Origin: Agaricus subrufescens
Lineage: Eukaryota; Basidiomycota; Agaricomycetes; Agaricales; Agaricaceae
DNA: 64,000 nucleotides
Assembly (NCBI GenBank): GCA_029945375.1
Contig: CM057065.1
Coordinates: 558,001-622,000, forward strand
Reading direction: 5' to 3'
Shown: positions 1-11,924 of the stretch, piece by piece
Numbering within the stretch: the stretch's first letter is position 1
Layout of the letters: every line of letters starts with the position of its first letter
The notes under the pieces: model-generated
Seen by the model: the letters and a program-made list of their open reading frames with translations, nothing else
The model's database searches: none
What the model was told of the DNA's origin: nothing
Program-made: the position numbers and the translations under genes

Positions 1-1266
1 GACCAAATGATCCCCGCTTACTCTTCCCTACCCTTGCCTACCAACTCACTTACTGCAATGACGCCTATCAAGACTATATCAAGCGCTTGATGGCTCGGAA
101 CCCACGAATCCTCGAGAAATCCATTTCCACCCAGTTCAAATATCTGATCGCGGAGCCCTTTATTCGTCATGATATTGGAAAGGGGAACAATAAACCTTTC
201 GTTTTTGTGTTAGACGGATTGAATATGTGTGGAACCTGCAAATACGGACCAGATTTTCAATCCCGATCATCCGCCGACGACAAACAGCGGGAAATAATCC
301 AACTCGTCGGAAATTTCGTATCTGAAAACCCGTCCACACCTATCCTATGGGTTCTTGCCAGTCGACCTGAAGCTCATCTGACCGCCGCATTTACAGACGT
401 TCCTCACAAAGAGATAAACATACCCATGGACTCACCCGAGGCCCACGAAGACGTCAAAAAGTATCTGCTTGGCGAGTTTTGCGACATCCAAAAACGGTAT
501 CCTAATCACATCTCATCGACGGACTGGCCTGCGGCCGAGGATTTCGTCCGTGTCGAAACTGCGGCGTCCGGATTCTTTGCGTACGCCTCCACGATCACCA
601 GATTTATCAAAGATACCCAAATAGCCAACCCTATCAATCAACTTCAGCTCGTTATCTTATCTATCTCTCAGAACAAAGGAGCCCTCTGTGGCGAACAGAA
701 CCCCTTTTCCTCTCTTGACGACATATATATCACCATTCTTCAACAAATTCGCGAACCTACCCTACGTCACGCTCAGCAACTCATCGCGTTATACCTCATT
801 CTCTCGGATTCTTATCGCTCGCCATCTCTACTGGTGGCGTGTAACGTTTTGGGCTTAAAGCAACACGATGCGTATGGTTGTCTTGAAAAACTTCCTGCCG
901 TCCTAGACGTTCCATCAGCACCTGAAGCTATCACGAAGCCTTTGAGAATACTCCATACTTCATTTACGGACTTCCTCCTAAACCGCGCGTCCTTCTGCGC
1001 CGGCCTATCAGTTGACCTAGAAAAAGCGAAAAAACAAATACATCAATGTTGTATTAGTATCATCCAGACCGTCAATAAGCCTGGTAAGCGTCGGTTAAAT
1101 AGTGGTGTGTGTTTGTCGTAATGCCCTCGTGACAGATAGAGAGATCGGGGAACTTGGAGATATTTCCCTGAGTTGGTGTCCTGGGGACCTACCTGCTGGC
1201 AACGTGGTAGATATTCGTCGTCAAGTATACGAGTATGCCGCGGAGGCCTTTCTTTGCGCCTTTTAG
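1..1266 (+). CDS. NACHT/STAND P-loop NTPase, 3' part (5' end outside window)
   Basis: The frame is open from base 3, so the gene starts before the window. The first visible residues (PNDPRLLFPTLAYQL) match the segment that follows the Walker A loop in fungal NACHT proteins. A Walker B-like FVFVLDGLNMC lies near 215-247, followed by the usual WVLASRPEAHL sensor (about 350-380) and a winged-helix-like tail with the family motif ILHTSFTDFL. I place an intron at 1084-1135 (GTAAGC...GACAG). Exon 2 then reads IGELGDISLSW, which aligns with GDKISLSW in the NACHT copies at 34-59 kb. The exon-2 frame stops at 1266. Shifting frame near 1240-1250 gives a further plausible stretch (LLEGRDWTNEIFCQWIDF) up to about 1338, so a frameshift or a sequence error is likely at the 3' end. 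It is a distant member of the family, not a recent copy of the cluster. The role is inferred to be NTP-driven signalling. Confidence 0.7.
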
Positions 1267-1554
1267 AAGGCAGGGACTGGACGAATGAAATCTTTTGTCA
1301 ATGGATCGATTTTCTCGATATCTCTTGCCTTGTGTAGGCCCTCTCTAGGTATAGATTGAGCATAATTTTTTGGGTGGTTTGAATTTGGTAGAATTGAGAG
1401 AAGAGTTTGAACAGGGAAAAGGAGAATGGCACGGAGAAGGATCCGTCCTCGGGCGGGTGTCCGGAGTCCCTAGAGTGTGCTTACCAAAAATGGTAGCTAC
1501 AGTCAATAAGTGCATACAAATAACTCACCTCACGCTGTTTTCGATCAGGCGGTG

Positions 1555-2557
1555 ATGTTCACCAACCTACTACAACCTCCCTCTATCTCATTATTTTCGT
1601 CTACCAGCTCTGAGCCACTACAACTCTGGACTGTCAAAACAGATGACACGTACAAACACGACTCTTGTGTCCGCTTTCTGCCCGACACTACCTCTCAATC
1701 ACCATACTCCAAAAGTGCTTCCTTGATTCCACCACCTCCGCTCGTAGAACTCGGAGGCGCCGAGCGAGGATCAGAACAGGAATCAGAAAATCTAGGCTAC
1801 AATTTAGAGCAAACTGTACTCCAAATCCAATCCCCAAAGTTACCAACCACTTTCATTCAATGCCCGCCACTTCGGAGTCGTTCGCCATTGGGCTTAAAAC
1901 ACTCCTGGATGCATTTACAAGTTCGAAATATGGGCAGGGATTGGTCTTTTGAAGTCGGACTAGTCGACAATTCCGGGCGAACAGGAGTGGTTCGAATGTC
2001 AACATTCCAGGTATATATCAGGGTTCCAACTAATCCCCGATCTTGATGCTCCACTTGAACATGCCTTCATACTTTGATTTTATTTTTATTTCCGCCTTGT
2101 TGGAATGAAACACAAAGTTAATCACCATTTTTTTTCTTGACAGAAACAACCGAGACTCAAGCTCAGTCGGGGCGCCGAAAATACTTTACCTTTGCTCCAT
2201 TTACCACTATCATTTCCCTCTCGATCATCTCGGCCTCTTACAGCTTGGACGACCATCGACCTCTACCTCCCGACTTTCATCCCCTATTTCTCTCACACCA
2301 ATCTCCTAGCGAGGGAAGAAGCAGGTGGTAATCACGAACTCAATCAAAATCAAAGTCAAGACAACGAAAACCGTTCGGGAGCACAGTGGGATGGCAGTCC
2401 AAGCCTCCCCCGTGCGAGTACACTCCCATCCGGTTCATACTCACATATTTCGTATATCCGTGTATACGCCACTTGCCGTTTGAGGAGGATCTGGTTCGAC
2501 GAAAATGGTCCCGATCAAAATGTACCATGGGAATTCGAGCTCTACTCTTCGGACTAG
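1555..2557 (+). CDS. CFA20 (DUF667, Bug22/CFAP20-type) domain protein
   Basis: Two exons, 1555-2010 and 2144-2557, join in frame to give about 289 residues. The intron runs from GTATAT to TTGACAG. The start was chosen because MFTNLLQ...EPLQLW matches the conserved start of CFAP20/Bug22 proteins (MF.N..Q...KPLQIW). Further matches are TTFIQCPP, LGLKHSWMHLQVRN, FEVGLVD, STFQ|KQPRLK across the splice, and the C-terminal IRVYATCRLRRIWF. Two low-complexity insertions, after the first strand (about residues 30-80) and before the last block (about 205-245), make it longer than the 190-residue animal and algal proteins. CFAP20 is an axonemal and centriolar protein, and more recently a transcription-linked one, in ciliated cells. 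This organism class has no cilia, so the role is unknown; a nuclear function is inference. The family call is firm. Confidence 0.85.
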
Positions 2558-4559
2558 TGTACTGTTACGATACTTGTGAGCGGTTGAAAATGACATATAA
2601 TTCACTTGTTAACGCCCCCCCACGATATTGATTCGGACGTCAGCAGACACTTGAGTTGATCAATACACGAATGATCATCTCTGTTTAGCTACCCCGCTAC
2701 TCCATCAAGCAAACTGATGCCCTCCGGGGAAGAATAAAACCGAATACCTTGTGTGATCATAACGAGTGCATATATATATATCTATCTATATCACACATCA
2801 AAATCAGGTTCTAGAGGTCCAACGGCCCAGAGAACCATCCGACAGGTGATCACGCACTATAATAAAGAAACCGGGTAGTTTCTGAGGTACAGAATAGCGT
2901 TGATATCTTCCACACTAATGATGTCAGACTATCACTTGACTCCAAAAACTCGAGGTAAGAGTATCAGCAGTTGGTGAACAAAAAGTATATATTTTTGATA
3001 TGCCAAAAATTCACCGGTTCATGATCGACCAAGCACATCAAAACTCCAAACTCGTAAACCCCACAGCAAATCGTTAATCTTCGATGGAAAAAAACCGTAT
3101 TTGTTGAACAAAGTTCAAACACACAGCGCCCACCCAAAATCACAAAATCAGCGCTCTCCTATATCAAAAAAAAACGTCTTAACATCCAGAACTAGTCTAG
3201 ACGACCCACAAACCCGGGGTCCTCGCACACCTTTCCTTCTTCTTTTCTCATCTCTCTCTCTCTCTCAGCAGCAAAAAGGCTCATGATCGCCAACCCGTGG
3301 TCGGAGGATCACAAAAAAAACCAACTGATATACCGTGACTGGCACAACACTGACAATGATTGACATAAAGATGTTCACGGGGCTGTTCTCATCCGTGCGA
3401 AAAAAAGACAATACCCTCCTACTGAACCCACACATACCGCTCATGAAAAAACCTCTTCCTCTCTCCGACCCCAACGAATCACAAATCCAGCGCTCACGGA
3501 ATCTTCTGTACCCATTCAAATTCTACCAAAGAAAAGAGAACGTTCTCTCTCTCCCCGATCAAGAAAACAGTAAAACCAATACACACAGCTTGGCGCCCAC
3601 CTAATTTAAAAACATATCAAACATCCCTCATGATCGTCCCCCCCAAAAATAAAACTGCTCCCTCCCCTGCTGTTCAATCTAACACGAACAGCACCCAGTT
3701 GAGGAGAGCGGAACTAAAGTGGCCCAAAAAGAAGCATCCCTTATCCCAAAACCCAAAGAATCTCTCAATCACCGAGGGGTTTTCCTCCTAAAAACACACA
3801 CACACACACCACTGCCCACATGCCACCCATGATACAAACATAATTTTACGACACTCAGAAGTCTTGGCCTCCACTAGCTTGCCCACGAATACGCCGAGGT
3901 AACCGCAAACCCTGTAATCTGGCAACTCAGCCGTAATCTATCCATCACAGATAGGAAAGTTGGCGATGTCTTCCCCGTTAGGTATTATCAATCTTGCCAC
4001 GATACGCCCATGATCCCGTAAGTCACGTACGATGCCATGCGGAGAAAGCATCAAATCTTGTCTCAATGTTGAATATGCCGATCGCCTTCATTATCGTAAA
4101 TGACACTTATTTGCTCCACCAAGTAGTAAAAATTCTTATTTACTTGCTAATACACTACAAAGAATTCTTGCATGAGGCAAAAAGTATGAGAATCGTAGTA
4201 CGCCTTGCCTTGGTGACACTATCCCTCCCAGACTATCCAACCCTCGGTAAAACATGTACAATACAATTTATATAGGCGGTGTAGCGAAAAACTGATTGCG
4301 CGACGCCAAAAATGGTGGTATCCGATTGGTTTTACTTGAACCCGTTTCTTTTTGTTTATAGAATTGATGAAAGATGAATGCAATGAGAAAGCGAAAAATG
4401 AAGTTGTCCCAATAAACATAACCCGAGGATGTAGCTGAGAACGAGGGGTATCCAAGACATAGCCTGTGCATTATCTAACAGGCCAAACAGACAAAGAGAG
4501 AGATGGTGAATGCGGCGAGGTTGTAAGGAGCGTAATTTTCTGTGCTAGGGAAAGAAGGT
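2558..4559. other. Intergenic, 2 kb, no gene seen
   Basis: There is no frame with family resemblance or coherent splice structure. The stretch holds short simple repeats: a TA-rich run near 2768-2790, a CT run near 3247-3270 and an AC run near 3795-3808. Short ORFs here have biased low-complexity translations and are not called. It separates the + strand CFA20 gene from the 3' end of the minus-strand membrane protein gene. Confidence 0.5.
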
Positions 4560-6231
4560 CTAGTATGGGGGTCGCTTGAAGTCGTCCGCGATGCGTTGAG
4601 CCTCAGCATCGAATTGTTCCCCCTTGACTTCCTGACCGCCTGCATCGTACATTAAATATGGTGACTTGTCTGAGTCGACGGGGCTCTCTTGATATGTCTC
4701 CATCTATATGGTGCTTAGTTTGCATGTATGGGAATATATCGTATGACTGAGTAATACCTGGACATGAACTCCCTCTGACCTAGTAGCAACTTTAGGGCGT
4801 ATGGATTTGAATGCCAACGTAGAGTTTTGCGTGTTGCCCGACCTATAAACCGGTCAATAAAAAAAATATAAAGGACTAGAACGTATGACTTACGTGAAGA
4901 CTTGGGGGCCTTGAGAAGAGAATTCATTCAAACGTCTTACCACTCTGCAAGCCACGATCTAAATATGGTTCAGCTATCACACGTCTATCTTCATAGCTTT
5001 GGCTTACCGAAGAAGCGATAGCAGCGGGGACATTGGCAATTATGGACATAACAGGGTTCAAGTTCAAGAGCATGAAAATCTGGAGATACCAATGAGTAGG
5101 ATTCACCGGCCTCGAAGGATATGACTCACTGTTGCGAGGAGGTTGGCCAAGAAGCTGTTCACAGTTGGATCAGAAAGGCTACGGCATTCAGATGGAAGAG
5201 ATATTTACGCAATGAGGAAGTAGATGAGACCATCATGGAAGATGAGTTTAACCAGTTGAGAGCGGCCAGTGCGGGGTGAGAGGAGTTTGAACGCCGTCAG
5301 GCACAGGACGGTAAAGTCGAACACCATCGAGTAAATGAAACTGATGGCGAGAATCCTGTTGTTTGTGCCTGAGATAACGCAGCCAACACCCGGGACCCAT
5401 TGAGCGGTGAGCAAGATACCTGCGGGGAATAAGTATATATGCGAAGAAAAAAGAAAAGGGAGATGCATACCGTGCAAAAGTAGGGACCAGTGACCGAGAA
5501 TAACACAAACGAGGAAGCCGACGAGATACTTGTTCTGGCTCCAAACCGCCATTCTGAAAATTAATGAACAACAGATCATGGATAGCATAATAAGACTACT
5601 TACGTCCTCAATGAAAGGTTGATGCTTGCCAGTCCAATTGCGGCATTCCCGAGGCACTGAACCGCGAGCGTAAACGCCACAAAGCCAGAGCGCCATACAG
5701 CAAATTACACACCTGGTTGAAAGTGTAGAGAGCCTGGCAATCTACTTCGCTAATGCAGAGTGTTGGTACGCATCCGCGGCATGGAAAACGCGCATATATT
5801 CACCTTGTCACATTCAAAGCCACAGCACTAGACCGATATCAGCGGCATGAAAGGCGAAGTGCGATGGCGACTCACATCCCAATGAGGGCAACAAGCAAAA
5901 CGTAACGATTGAGGAAGTAGAAGATCTGATAGGAATTTAACTATGTGATGTCGGGACTCGAGTGCAGACTCACCATTGGCCAGCGGAATTTTTTCTTGCC
6001 CGAGATGAATTGCCAGTCAAACTCGAGTGAGGTGAACCATTCCCAGCTGCGCAAAGGTCAGAGAGGGCGACGGAGGCCGGAGGGGGTACGAACATATAGA
6101 GTCCGAGTAGGGTGTGCATGAACCTGCCAAAGGCAACTGTCGCGGGGATCAGGACGGGTAGGCGGCGGGGAGGGCGGGGGGGACGTACCACCGTCCTTTG
6201 CGACTTCTTCTTGAGACTGCCAGTTGACCAT
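4560..6231 (-). CDS. Seven-helix membrane protein, Agaricomycete-specific family (paralogue 1)
   Basis: A multi-exon gene rebuilt from about a dozen exons. It starts MVNWQSQEEVAKDG at 6231, continues VAFGRFMHTLLGLYIWEW, FISGKKKFRWPM, IFYFLNRYVLLVALIG, EVDCQALYTFNQ, NAAIGLASINLSLRTMAVWSQNKYL, GHWSLLLHG, AQWVPGVGCVI, FIYSMVFDFTVL, LIFHDGLIYFLIA, FLANLLAT, IFMLLNLNPVMSI, then VACRVVRRLNEFSSQ, and ends DDFKRPPY with TAG at 4560-4562. All introns are short GT-AG. About seven hydrophobic segments are visible, with a short N-terminus and a longer polar C-terminal tail. I recognise this as an abundant membrane family of mushroom-forming fungi without an assigned function. It is not the DUF6533 family. 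A paralogue in the same orientation lies at 10355-11924. The intron after TFNQ (56 nt) is absent in that paralogue. A role in sensing or transport would be speculation. Confidence 0.8.
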
Positions 6232-9200
6232 GGTGGAGGGAGGGAGAGGAGGGCTGGGGAAGCACGGGGATAGGGCGAGGGAGAAGGGACTTATATCAGA
6301 ACCGGGCAGAAGGCGACGTAACTTCTCTTTCGGGCTAGAGGCTTGGTGCTTCCTCGCCCGCCACGCCAGCCATCACCCTATTCCGTCCCCGCGTCCCATC
6401 GCACCAGATCTTCGCTCGACATGCCTGCCGCCCTGCACCACTCCGGGTCACCTTGTCCCCAGCGTGTTTATTCTCGGATTGGCAACTCGCCCTTTCCCAC
6501 ACATAATCGACATATGCCCTTTTCGTTCAGAATACAAAGTGTGACCCTTCCTGTATGTCTGTATTCAGTACAGAAACTGTTTTCCCGGTCTTCTACACCT
6601 CCATGGATACAATCAGGTGGCCTTCCATGCGTATAAACGCTGGGGCCCACTGCCCTGAGCGGTATCTACAAGGACATTAGTCTTTCGCTCCTTACATTAT
6701 TCCATTCTGAATGTCCTCAGATCCTGTCACGTCCTCTTCTAGACTAGGTTTTTTTTTCTGCCGCCTAAACGTCAACGAAAAAATGTCAACTCTGATGTCT
6801 GCGCCTCCTGATTGGCCGCTATTAATATGTTCGGCGAGGCCGTGACCATGCTGATTTCGAACATCTCAGCACTTTCCCGGGCGCCGTGCTTGTCTAATGT
6901 TCCAAGATGCTCGGCAAACATACCCTATCACTCCATCTTTGGACATTTCATCTCATATTCCACAAATACACCCTCCCCCTTGTGGTGACCCCTCCACCTA
7001 TCTTTATCCATCTCATCAGGTTCCCTGATCATGAAGAGACCTGCACCGACTTCTTTTCCCTCTTCCCAAAAGCAAAGCCGTTCTCTCCATCACCGCGCTC
7101 TCAAAATCAACTTACGTGCAAGCGTACGTTCAGCGGCTATTGTCTCTCGGCCCGACTTAGTCAAGAAACGTTATTCCTGCAGCCACTGACGTCCAATCTT
7201 CTGATGTCTCCAGAGATTCGATTGCGGCTTGGTTACCACGTACGTGTAGTGGAACCAGAGTGGAATACTCCCTCCACCTGGTTTTTCGAAAATTTACACC
7301 ACCCCCGGCCGCTCGGCGATTTGTCTGCGGCTTTCTCCGGCCCACATGTTGCTCACATGTTGCTGCCAAGGGTGGAGTGAACGTGTCCCTAAGGCTTCTT
7401 CGCAGCGTTCCTTGTACTTTGAACTAAATGACTTCCGAAACATGACGACGTCACAATCAACTTCCTTCAACATATGGTAGGGATCATACTTCCATCCGTT
7501 GCCTGTCAACCTTACTTCTACTCCAAGACAAAAAAACAAGGCAAGAAGCTAGATATTCACTCTTCTTCAATTGTAGGATAAACGTTCTTTCCAAGTCTAA
7601 GATGCCTATTCTCTGATAGGAAACCGGTTGAACCGAATACCTTGCCAGCCTACGGTTCCACTCGTAAAAATAACACGGGTCTACGAACCATATAAGCCAT
7701 CCACCATTCACTCTTATCTCACTAGTGCGCGGTTTATTCAAATTCCCCGAAAAAGACAAAAATCATTAAGACGTTTCTAAAATACTTCTGGCGACTGACG
7801 TTTCATATCGAAATCCCCCAGAAAAACATTAGTTCCATTAATATGAGTTAAATGAACTCCCAAATGAAGTACCTAAATTACCCTGTCCGCTCATTTCGCA
7901 TATAGACCCTAAAAGACAAGCTCAACGCCGATCCGTTTCGACACTATTCTCCCTGACGAGAGGAGGGGACCACCACGAAAACTCCCGAACAAACTAAGAA
8001 ATTTAATGGCACAAAGTCTTTGAACTAAAATAACACCGTACAACCACGTGAACATACTAACACTTCTTAAACTCTCAGCACTTGGCCCAAAAACAACCTA
8101 AGGGGACTGGGCAAAATTTCTTTGACAGGTCTTCGCCTTACCAATTTACATGGGCGCCTGTCCCAAATGAAAAGTGAACCCTGTTCATTTAAACTATAAC
8201 CCAACTGAACTAAACTTCCTATGGCCCTTCCCTCTCACATACAGCGACTCTTCGTAACAGAATTTCCACGTTCATCTCAAAAACACTAGATCCGAAAAGA
8301 TGAGTGAGCCTAGAAGAGGCTAAATTTATGAATATTGGATACTATATTTGAGCATCTCTTTCCCAGCTATAGCAAGAATAGTCGTTGCATGGCTATAGAC
8401 CAACGACATTGTTCGTTTGAATTTTTATTTTTTTTATTTTATTTTGTTTGACTCACTGTGACAACTTTGTTCACATCGGGCGAAAACTTTGCTCAATTCA
8501 CTCACGTGCATAAGACGGGGATCACAAGACGCTCCTCAACGAACCCTGGAATTCTGTAACCCTACCGTAAAGATATACACACCAGATCCAAAACACAGTT
8601 TTCGTGCCTGCATTACTGAACGTACATGAAACTCACCTCTATCACAGCCTCAGATGTTTATATTCCCTTTGTACTTTCACTAACAAATCCTCACATTGAA
8701 TACCTCTCTCTGCTTTGTCTTCAACCTCTTCGCAGTGATTGTCTCAAGCGGTCGCCATCACAACCGTATGATCACAGCTTCACGGACTTTGTGAATTACC
8801 TAAGGAGATAATGTGAGTACATTGACGGGGTAAATCCGAACCTGATCAGATTAACGAGGAAACTTGCGGATCTAATACATTAACAAACCGGGATGAGCGG
8901 TCCGATGCAAAACACCCCAGATTCCGTCACTAAATGAATCTATCTTATAGCAGGAAAAACCAGGCAAGGAACATATCTACTACCAGCACACATAATTGGC
9001 TAGCTTAACGGCACTGGGGCAGGGGAAGAACGCATTTTAGCGGAAGTTCTTCCTGAGATGTCAAAGTTCTGGACTGGAAGACCGAACAATTTTTGAAGTC
9101 CGACATTACCCCCGGAAGTTCTTCATCTCCGCATTTGCGATCAAAAAAAAAAAAAAGCAAAGAATATTCCTCAAGAATTCCAGAGATATGTATGTATATA

Positions 9201-10354
9201 TACATATACCGATGATAGCCACTCAGGACTTATGATCTAGCGTCTTAGAAACCAGTACTGTATCAAACCTTTCTTTAACTTTCTTTATGAGAATTTTCAG
9301 CCTCCAATTATTCCTTTTCCAGACATTACAACGGGATAAAAAAAAACAGGGCTTTTCCATACCACTCCTGCCACAGGACTAGTTCAAAAAGATTCCTGTC
9401 GTAAGCCCAAGTATCACAGCTATCAACCCTTCACTCGTAAAACGATGCCCAGACATGATAATACAATCCACACCCCGAAAATATACAGGGAAAAAAGATG
9501 CATACCATTATCCTCCCTCAAACGCCGAGCTCCCGACGACCCGCACCAAAAGATGAGATGATCATATCCAGACTAAACACATATGTATCTGTACTTCATA
9601 ATCTCAGGGAAACATTCTTCCTTTTTTTTTTCACCTCCTGTCATTTCTTGACAGACAACTCGCGGCGCCTTTTCTCCATCATAATTCATGAATCCCCATC
9701 CCCGGCAGAAAACACACTCCGCCTAACCTGAAATTCCACCACGCGGCATGTTAAACTTGAGGCTTTTTTTTTTCGCTTCTCTTCAACTTCTCTGCGCTTC
9801 GAATTTCGGCTTCCCATCTGCGAATAAGAAAAAAAATTTTTTCTGGGGCTTGATTTTCGGCACCTTTTCTCTGTTGTATATAATTAGACTTTCGTTGGCC
9901 GGCTAAGCTGTTAAAGAAAGTTGAATCTAACAACGGTTCTTTTTCGATCCTCGGATTTCATCTGAGTATTATACCAAGTCGAGTTGGTATTGGTCTATAA
10001 TTCTGTTAAAGTCTTCTTTCATGTAAGGGGACATTACGGCCCAATGATCGGAGAGAGCGGAGTATACTTCAGCCACGAAAATCGGTATCCAGGCTGTTGA
10101 CTTCCTCACATACTTTCAATCACTCGAGCGAGAACCTCAGTCAAGGTGGTGTATAGTATAGATGTTATTTCTATCTATATATCTGGAATACGTCCATCAA
10201 CTTTAAGATTGATACAAGATCATCCACAAAAAATAAAAAGAATGGCAAGGACAGGTAAACTACCAGCCTGAGTAAGTCAGAACAAACGGGAACAAGCGAT
10301 AGTGAACAGATCTCCACGTCATACACATATAGTCCAGGACCCTTACTGTAAATA
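6232..10354. other. Intergenic, 4.1 kb between the two membrane-protein paralogues
   Basis: No gene could be supported on either strand. There are A/T runs (for example near 8420-8450, 9140-9160, 9620-9640 and 9765-9845) and several ORFs of 60-157 codons. None shows family resemblance, a consistent splice pattern or exon chaining. The longest (6907-7380, + strand) has low-complexity composition and a stop-rich neighbourhood. Since the flanking genes are paralogues, this stretch probably grew after their duplication. Confidence 0.4.
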
Positions 10355-11924
10355 TCAGAACTCCTTCCCTTTTTCCATATCAAGTTCGATGTCAGTGTCA
10401 CTACCATCTCGTTTATGAGCCACGGGAGCAAAGTATCCCGAATTGGGAGATTCCTCCCCCCGAGTGAAGGTTTCCATCTAAAGTCCCAGGTATGAGCAGG
10501 AAAGCTCGGATCCCCAGTGAGAGATTTTACTTACCTGTACGTGAACACCTGCTTGGTGTTGTGAATCTGCCTTCACTGGTGGTTTTGTAAGAGGCGTTTT
10601 GATAGCCATGGGGCCCGTGTTAGATCCTGAGCTGAGATGAGAAGTGGGGCATGTCAATAAGAGGGATGTGATTCTTTAAATTATCTCTTACTGGACTTCA
10701 GAGGAGGTCTGAGAGAAGTTTGTGAGTCGCCGAACCGCGCGTGTTGCGGCAATCTAAGTAAATCTTAACTTCTGTCTATCACGAATTCCACTTCGAGTGA
10801 CTTACAGTACAACCCACACCTGCCGGGACGTTGAAGATAATGCTCATAATCGAATTCAAGTTCAACAGCATGAAAATCGTGGCAAGTAAATTGGCCACAA
10901 ATCTAAAAAGGAAGATCAGCCACCGAGTTGTGCAAGCCGAAAACAAGGGACAAGTCACGCACGCAATCATGAAATATATCAAACCGTCCCGAAAGACGAC
11001 TTCAGCCAGTTTGCTCTTGCCCACAATATTTCTCCCAGATATACGATTAACGAGTTTGTAGGTGGTTAATGAAAGAATGAGAAGGTCGAAGCACATGGAG
11101 TAAATGAAAATGGCGACGAAAATCGTATTGCTAGTTTGACTTGGGGTGCAGCCTGATTCCGGAACCCAAGTAGCCTTTAGTTGGACACCTTAGGGGTCAT
11201 GAGATTTCAGCAGGCGATCTGGATGGCAAGTGACGATATACTGACCCTGGAAGATAACTGACCAATGGCCAAGGATGACGACAACCAAGCCCCCGACCAG
11301 GTATTTGTTCCAACTCCAGACAGCCATCCTATGAATAATCCGTAAGCGCAAACAGTCAATGCCTACACCGAGACATGCTCACGTTCGGATAGAGAGGTTT
11401 ATACTTGCCAGTCCAATACTAGCATTCCCAGCTATCTGACTGAACGTGTAAATAGCTTGGCAGTCGATTTCTCTGCGTATACACGTCATTGGTTGGTACT
11501 CTTAAGTTAAAAACGGAAATATGGTACGTGGTAGAATCCAGTGACACCGCCCTTCGAACAAGTCAGTCTGTGGCGTTTTGGTGTTTTTGAATGATGAACA
11601 CATACATTAGGATCATCACAACCAGGAATAGATAACGATTCAGAAAATAGAAAATCTTTTGATAAGGGTTGAGTCGCGTGAAGCTTTGGTTCCGAGGCTA
11701 AACTCGTTGTACGCACCATTGGCCAGCGGAATTTTTTCCTTCCACATATGAAGTCCCACTCGAAATTCAGGGAAATGAGCCATTCGTACCTAGAAAAACA
11801 TGTCAGAAATTCAAACAATCAGTAACAGTGACGCATACAGGTAAAGTCCCAGAAGCGAATGCATCAACTTGGAAAATGCATCGCCCTCTCGCGCAAGTTC
11901 TGCTAGGGAATTCCAGTCGGGCAT
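10355..11924 (-). CDS. Seven-helix membrane protein, Agaricomycete-specific family (paralogue 2)
   Basis: Rebuilt from the minus strand: MPDWNSLAELAREGDAF starts at 11924, followed by MHSLLGLYLYEWLISLNFEW, GRKKFRWPM, IFYFLNRYLFLVVMI, EIDCQAIYTFSQIAGNASIG, SIRTMAVWSWNKYLVGG, GHWSVIFQG, KATWVPESGC, FIYSMCFDLLILSLTTYKLV, LAEVVFRDGLIYFMIA, FVANLLATIFMLLNLN, a TRAVRRLTNFSQ segment and a polar tail ending LDMEKGKEF with TGA at 10355-10357. It aligns block for block with the gene at 4560-6231. The TFSQ-IAGNA junction is continuous here where the paralogue has an intron, so one intron was gained or lost after duplication. About seven transmembrane helices are expected from the hydrophobic blocks. Function unknown. 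Confidence 0.8.

Noticed and set aside
6907..7380. 157-codon + strand ORF
   Set aside because: The translation is of mixed low complexity without domain or splice context. Its surroundings are stop-rich and a minus-strand ORF overlaps it.
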